Assembly (NCBI GenBank): GCA_914767715.1
Contig: OU612066.1
Span: 36,430,283-36,494,282 of the forward strand
DNA from: Membranipora membranacea
Lineage: Eukaryota; Bryozoa; Gymnolaemata; Cheilostomatida; Membraniporidae
DNA length: 64,000 bases
Direction of reading: 5' to 3'
Below, one piece after another: positions 61,401 through 64,000 of this stretch. A model generated the notes under the pieces. It worked only from the letters and a program-made list of their open reading frames with translations. It did no database searches and had not been told where the DNA came from. Position numbers and translations under genes: made by a program. Within the stretch, counting starts at the first letter, position 1. Each line of letters begins with the position of its first letter.

Positions 61401-61406
61401 GGGTGC
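37483..61406 (-). CDS. RNF213: RNF213 (mysterin)-like AAA+ ATPase and E3 ubiquitin ligase, C-terminal 2,839 residues, 48 exons
   Basis: Exons in transcript order: 61406-61249, 61075-60993, 60794-60622, 60353-60246, 59962-59720, 59526-59348, 59095-58861, 58673-58503, 58022-57850, 57514-57371, 57099-56845, 56561-56420, 56140-55947, 55295-55089, 54758-54549, 54143-53996, 53737-53531, 53196-53054, 52902-52709, 52420-52296, 51976-51691, 51577-51451, 51053-50843, 50111-49979, 49493-49330, 49069-48878, 48645-48476, 48233-48116, 47742-47645, 47353-47177, 46923-46581, 46313-46057, 45742-45493, 45373-45236, 44973-44794, 44516-44417, 44168-44134, 43907-43783, 43534-43390, 43070-42908, 42680-42571, 42089-41904, 41687-41441, 40430-40259, 39865-39589, 38884-38609, 38306-38119, 37642-37483. 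They join in one frame: 8,520 nt including the stop. Seen: LFLDEAN (AAA3 Walker B, residues 8-14 of this segment), GKPGSSKS (AAA4 Walker A, 360-367), VVVLDEVGLAED (AAA4 Walker B, about 432-443), RING (1670-1705), RZ finger (2147-2179), natural C terminus. Known of the family: a giant dynein-like ATPase and ubiquitin ligase acting on lipid droplets and intracellular pathogens. The N-terminal part lies beyond the right edge. The junction at 51577 is the least certain. Confidence 0.93.
40798..41086. mobile_element. TTAA-flanked MITE, 289 bp, in an RNF213-like intron
   Basis: Ends ACCACTGCTGCCACAGCTGG and its near-inverse CCAGCTATGCCAGCAGTGGT are flanked by TTAA on both sides (40794-40797 and 41087-41090). 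It has no ORF and sits in the intron between exons 41687-41441 and 40430-40259. Confidence 0.85.
43783..44168 (-). other. RZ-type zinc finger, split over a 35-nt micro-exon and the next exon
   Basis: Exon 44168-44134 encodes RCPNGHPYVIGD and exon 43907-43783 continues CGRPYYLAHCHECGAQIGGR-GH. The set C2147, H2151, C2158, C2167, C2170 and H2179 (segment numbering) has the same spacing as the human RNF213 RZ finger, in which (from memory) His4509 and Cys4516 are needed for ligase activity. The candidate catalytic Cys is the first codon after the intron. Complete conservation suggests an active RZ-type ligase. Confidence 0.88.
47177..47353 (-). other. RING finger exon of the RNF213-like protein
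   Basis: Encodes CPICNRPLDSPVRLTCGHLL-CDVC, i.e. C-x2-C-x11-C-x-H-x2-C-x2-C, a clear C3HC4 RING at residues 1670-1693. The last metal-ligand pair is C1700-x4-C1705 instead of the usual C-P-x-C, so the second zinc site is atypical. Confidence 0.9.
50247..50754. mobile_element. TA-flanked MITE, family T, copy 2 (complete), in an RNF213-like intron
   Basis: Left end GACAGTTTTCTGAACTC and right end GAGCTCAGAAAACTGTC are inverted, flanked by TA (50245-50246 and 50755-50756). About 508 bp, both arms present (AAAGTACCAAACTGGAGAGA on the right mirrors the left), no ORF. Confidence 0.85.
50785..50822. repeat. (CA)n(TA)n microsatellite
   Basis: ACACACACACACACATATAT and following TA repeats lie directly between the complete family-T MITE and the next RNF213-like exon. 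Confidence 0.85.
54549..54758 (-). other. Extra Cys/His-rich RING-like finger on a symmetric 210-nt exon
   Basis: This exon of the RNF213-like gene encodes 70 residues containing CPSHCDGCDEVLDQPYKLPC, then LSHFVGACC and, 12 residues on, CPVESC. A RING-like reading is C829/C832-x11-C844-x2-H847-x4-C852/C853-x12-C866-x4-C871 (segment numbering; several Cys could be ligands). It lies between the block ending ESWAKKFVRPDTRF and the QTVFIGYSSEA block, which in the human protein are, to my recollection, joined without such a finger. The exon is a multiple of three with the same phase (2) at both ends, so leaving it out keeps the frame. Confidence 0.75.
55429..55764. mobile_element. TA-flanked MITE, family T, copy 3 (left arm shortened), in an RNF213-like intron
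   Basis: Starts GACAGTTTTCTGAGCTC after TA (55427-55428) and ends AGCTCAGAAATTTGTC before TA (55765-55766). Part of the left arm is deleted relative to copy 2, but the right arm is complete. Transcription through it gives only a spurious short minus-strand ORF. Confidence 0.85.
57850..59095 (-). other. AAA4 module of the RNF213-like protein (three exons)
   Basis: Exons 59095-58861, 58673-58503 and 58022-57850 carry IPLFLVGKPGSSKSLSKS (Walker A), MVSFQCSRHATASGI, VVVLDEVGLAEDSENMPLK (Walker B with the Asp-Glu pair) and GISNWALDPAKMNRGIFV (sensor region), all strongly conserved with human RNF213. Both nucleotide-binding boxes are intact, so ATP hydrolysis in this module is expected. Confidence 0.92.
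60898..60930. repeat. (GGT)n microsatellite in an RNF213-like intron
   Basis: GGTAGTGGTAGTGGTGGTGG and continuing GGT units, in the intron between exons 61075-60993 and 60794-60622. Confidence 0.9.
61249..61406 (-). other. AAA3 Walker B exon, first RNF213-like exon in the window
   Basis: Encodes VYTMLFLDEANTTDSIGL, KEILCDRRMRGIPLEE and IIAACNPYK, the AAA3 Walker B and sensor region of RNF213. The acceptor TTGCAG at 61412-61407 fixes the exon start; the exon before it is not in the next 900 bp. Confidence 0.9.
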
Positions 61407-62299
61407 CTGCAATAAAGGTAGTAGGTAGAGAAAGTGTGGGCATGACCTGCTTTTTAGTGACTATCGTTTTTGGACTTAGTCAGTATATGTTGTAAAAATT
61501 GGTCAATATTGAACGGCTGCTCAAACTTGGCAATAAGATACTCAGGGTTAAGACAGCAAAGTGCTCTCAGCTGGATTGTCATATATTACTATTTTAGCTA
61601 GAATTGTCCATGATCTTTAGAACCTGAAGTTGGTTTTCCACTACCCAATCTTCGCACTTTCAGCACACTGCACTGAACTATCTGTTGCTATAAAACGCAT
61701 GAAATTTGGATTTCAATGCGATCGGAAATTTATGGCGAGTCGACTGGTTATTAATGGAATGACATCACACTTTTTTTTCTCTGTATCTGTTTGAATAAGT
61801 TGTTATGTGAAAACAGAAAGGTCTTATCAGCATGTACTATAAAGTATTGTAAACACTCACTCCAATCAATAACACAACAACATTGATAAGAGATCCCGAA
61901 CTCTTGACTCATTCACTCCACTGTCTTTCTCATCAAATCTTGATGACTCTATTTGTAATTCAACATAGTTGGTACAAAAATGGAAATGATCTTGCAATGT
62001 TTTAATGTTTTGCAGTACCGTATAAGAAAAGTGCTGAATTTTGATTGTTTGTCAGAGAGTAAGGTTGTATTCATTATGTGCTCTCTATTGTTAACAATAG
62101 CAATTACAGACTATTAGTGAACAACTGTTTATTATTATACACATCAACAGATTTTAGACATCATACCGACAATCTTATTGGATATTCAAGGATATTTCAT
62201 CATTACTCTTAATCTCTGGAGTTAACCAATTTTACTTCATTAGCTGGATTAATAAGGACCACTGATAACTTGAGAAAACATCTATTCTCGAGATTCTTT
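61407..62299. other. Intron of the RNF213-like gene, right of its first visible exon
   Basis: I could not recognise an exon with the expected AAA3 Walker A sequence on the minus strand. The intron contains the LINE that follows and continues beyond the window. Confidence 0.5.
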
Positions 62300-62386
62300 G
62301 ACTGACAACTTTCATTGTTATAGTGGGCCAGGGCGTAGGCCCAAGCCCCTGCGCTATAATCAATTGAGTCCATACACGTTCAAGGT

Positions 62387-63166
62387 ATGGGGTTGTCTAA
62401 AGAAATGAAGCAGGCGATGGACAAATGGTTGGAGACAGTAAAGGCGGAGTTTGCTGCAAAGTTAGATTCGATGTGCCTTGATCTGGAGCAGAAACTTTTG
62501 AAAAAGGTTGGAGAGTTGGAGACTAAGGTTCAGAATCTTGAAGGCAGGAGTGGAGTGTTGGAGACCAAAGTTCAGCAGCTGGAAGGAGATAATGGCGAGT
62601 TGAGACGGCGACTTGATATGATGGAGAGATATGACAGAGGAGATAGTCTAGAGATACACAACGTACCTGTATCATCAAATGAGAATGTGGAGGATATTGT
62701 ATTAAGCATAGCTACAGCAATGGATATGGAAATGTCACTATCAGATATCAGCACTGTGTATTGTATGCCGGTTCGGAGAGAGAAGCAGGGAAAGGTAACA
62801 CCCAGGATTTACGTCAAATTTACCAGACGTTGTATGAAAAAACTAATGTATGCAAGTCGCACAAAGAAGAAAGTGACCCATGACCAACTTGGACTCGGCA
62901 GCAGCGGTAAGATCTACATACATGAACACCTCACTAAATCCCAGTCTGAGCTGTATTTCAAGACTAAAGATAAAGTGAAAGGGCTTGGCTACAAGTTTGT
63001 ATGGACCCAGGATATGAACATATATGTGCGGTATAATGAAAGAGCCAACCGCATCCTTATCACTTGTGTAAATGATCTTGACAAGCTTCAGGAGAACTCT
63101 ACGTCTGAAACCAATCAGTCAGCACCTATACTAAGACCTCGCAAACAACAGAGCACATCCGGCTAG
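62387..63166 (+). CDS. LINE ORF1 protein (coiled coil plus FP25-like domain)
   Basis: ATG 62387 to TAG 63166, 259 residues. Residues 1-85 form a heptad-type coiled coil (LEQKLLKKVGELETKVQNLE). Next come DSLEIHNVPVSSNEN and a domain with RIYVKFTRRCMKKLM, then KIYIHEHLTKSQSELYFKTK and GYKFVWTQDMNIYVRYNE, the pattern of the baculovirus FP25-like domain that many non-LTR elements of invertebrates use as ORF1; it probably binds RNA and multimerises for the retrotransposition complex. The coiled coil begins close to the start, so this start is credible. It is followed after 46 nt by ORF2 in another frame. Confidence 0.82.
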   Translation: MGLSKEMKQAMDKWLETVKAEFAAKLDSMCLDLEQKLLKKVGELETKVQNLEGRSGVLETKVQQLEGDNGELRRRLDMMERYDRGDSLEIHNVPVSSNENVEDIVLSIATAMDMEMSLSDISTVYCMPVRREKQGKVTPRIYVKFTRRCMKKLMYASRTKKKVTHDQLGLGSSGKIYIHEHLTKSQSELYFKTKDKVKGLGYKFVWTQDMNIYVRYNERANRILITCVNDLDKLQENSTSETNQSAPILRPRKQQSTSG

Positions 63167-63212
63167 GTCAAAACTTCTATGAGCTTGTTACCAGATGGTC
63201 GCATCATTCTGA

Positions 63213-64000
63213 ATGTTAAGTATTGTCCATCTAAATATAAGATCTTTGCCTAAACATTTTGATGAGTTCAGACTAACTCCTGATTTGGTCAATAATGACA
63301 TAATCTGTTTTTCGGAAACTTGGTTTAATGGCTCTCATTATGACAACAATTTTCAACTACCTGGTTATGTATTGATTCGTAAGGATAGGGGTTTGACTTC
63401 ACGTGGTGGCGGGCTGGCTGTTTATGTTAAACAAAACATAAAATTCGAAAAAGTTGATTTGACTTCACATGGTGGGACCGAAGTTCTATGCATCGAAGTT
63501 GTTATTGCTGAGACTAGATTTTGTTTGGTCCTTGTTTACAATCCACCTTGTGTTGCAAGCACCAATGTTTCCTGTAATTTTGAAAAGCTATTGAATGCTC
63601 ACAATTTACGAAAGCCAACTGTAATTATAGGTGATTTTAACATTGACTGGTCCGGTAATTCACAAGCGAAAGAAAATCTTGAAACCCTTATGAGACTTCA
63701 TCAATATGAACAGCTCGTTAGAGAGTATACTAGATGTTTTAAAGATTCCAATACTGCGATCGACTTACTTTTCTCAAATGTTCAAAATTTAGTACCTGAA
63801 CACAAGGTTATAAAAAGTGATATTAGTGATCATTTTGCAATTCAAATGAAAGTTAATCTAAAAAGGCCTAAGGCCGGCTTTTCTTATGTCACTAAGCGAG
63901 ATTTCAGAAATTTTGATGATCTTGAGTTTTTTAATAGTGCGAAATCTCTTGATTTTAATATTGTAGAGAATGTTCACTGTGTTCACGAAGCAGCAGATAT
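63213..64000 (+). CDS. LINE ORF2 protein, N-terminal part (APE endonuclease), runs off the window
   Basis: Starts at ATG 63213 (MLSIVHLNIRSLPKHFDEF) and stays open to the window edge. It contains the endonuclease landmarks N-I-R-S-L, SETWF (the catalytic Glu), RGGGLAVYV, VYNPP, IIGDFNIDW and SDISDHFA in order, so the apurinic-type endonuclease is complete. The ORF track of the 5'-truncated copy shows what follows: reverse transcriptase. Both APE catalytic words are intact, so this copy may be competent; only sequence outside the window can show this. Confidence 0.85.
   Translation, partial: MLSIVHLNIRSLPKHFDEFRLTPDLVNNDIICFSETWFNGSHYDNNFQLPGYVLIRKDRGLTSRGGGLAVYVKQNIKFEKVDLTSHGGTEVLCIEVVIAETRFCLVLVYNPPCVASTNVSCNFEKLLNAHNLRKPTVIIGDFNIDWSGNSQAKENLETLMRLHQYEQLVREYTRCFKDSNTAIDLLFSNVQNLVPEHKVIKSDISDHFAIQMKVNLKRPKAGFSYVTKRDFRNFDDLEFFNSAKSLDFNIVENVHCVHEAAD

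Larger units (their letters stand above)
62300..64000 (+). mobile_element. LINE with ORF1 and the start of ORF2, cut by the window edge
   Basis: A non-LTR retrotransposon lying antisense in an intron of the RNF213-like gene. ORF1 and the beginning of ORF2 are intact in the window; from 63433 it is about 98% identical to the truncated copy at 26658-29514. The 5' end is somewhere near 62300 and could not be fixed. Confidence 0.88.

Overview
The window is animal nuclear DNA: AT-rich, spliced genes with GT-AG introns, several families of DNA transposons and non-LTR retrotransposons, and proteins of metazoan type. The mixture (a full RNF213-type giant ubiquitin ligase with introns averaging about 330 bp, a monocarboxylate-transporter-like gene, and a short secreted phospholipase A2 of the conodipine-like kind) suggests a marine invertebrate. 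A sponge or other early-branching animal is plausible but is not proven by anything I can see.

Layout. 1-5.7 kb: no gene; a giant 2.7-kb hairpin (foldback) element built around a G-rich minisatellite, an 11-bp tandem repeat and a small inverted-repeat element. 5.7-8.4 kb (+): a four-exon secreted phospholipase A2 gene. 8.5-10.3 kb: remnants of a Ty3/Gypsy element and of a LINE. 10.7-12.2 kb: first copy of a promoter/first-exon module of an SLC16-like (MCT) transporter. 13.4-16.3 kb (+): a four-exon GNAT acetyltransferase with a 1.36-kb TTAA hairpin element in an intron. 16.7-26 kb: repeat territory containing broken reverse-transcriptase relics on the minus strand, a second (dead) copy of the transporter first-exon module and a second 1.38-kb TTAA hairpin. 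26.3-33.3 kb (+): third copy of the module, split by a 5'-truncated LINE with an intact 855-codon ORF, followed by the complete three-exon transporter. 33.5-37.2 kb: intergenic, with SINE-like and MITE sequences.

37.2-61.4 kb (-): the C-terminal half of an RNF213 (mysterin) orthologue. I could trace 48 exons by hand. Joined, they give 8,520 nt, i.e. 2,839 residues plus a stop, with every splice phase compatible. The stretch covers the AAA3 Walker B box, AAA4, the E3 region with its RING, the RZ finger with its conserved Cys/His set, and the natural C terminus. It also carries a 210-nt, frame-neutral exon encoding a second Cys/His-rich RING-like finger that I do not recall in the human protein. 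The gene continues beyond the right edge; a young full-length-type LINE (ORF1 plus the start of ORF2) lies antisense in the upstream intron.

The protein genes look like independent neighbours, not a pathway. The most notable structural themes are (i) the triplicated transporter promoter/first exon with a single downstream body, (ii) the extra finger exon in the RNF213-like gene, and (iii) the many long inverted-repeat elements with TTAA or TA flanks.
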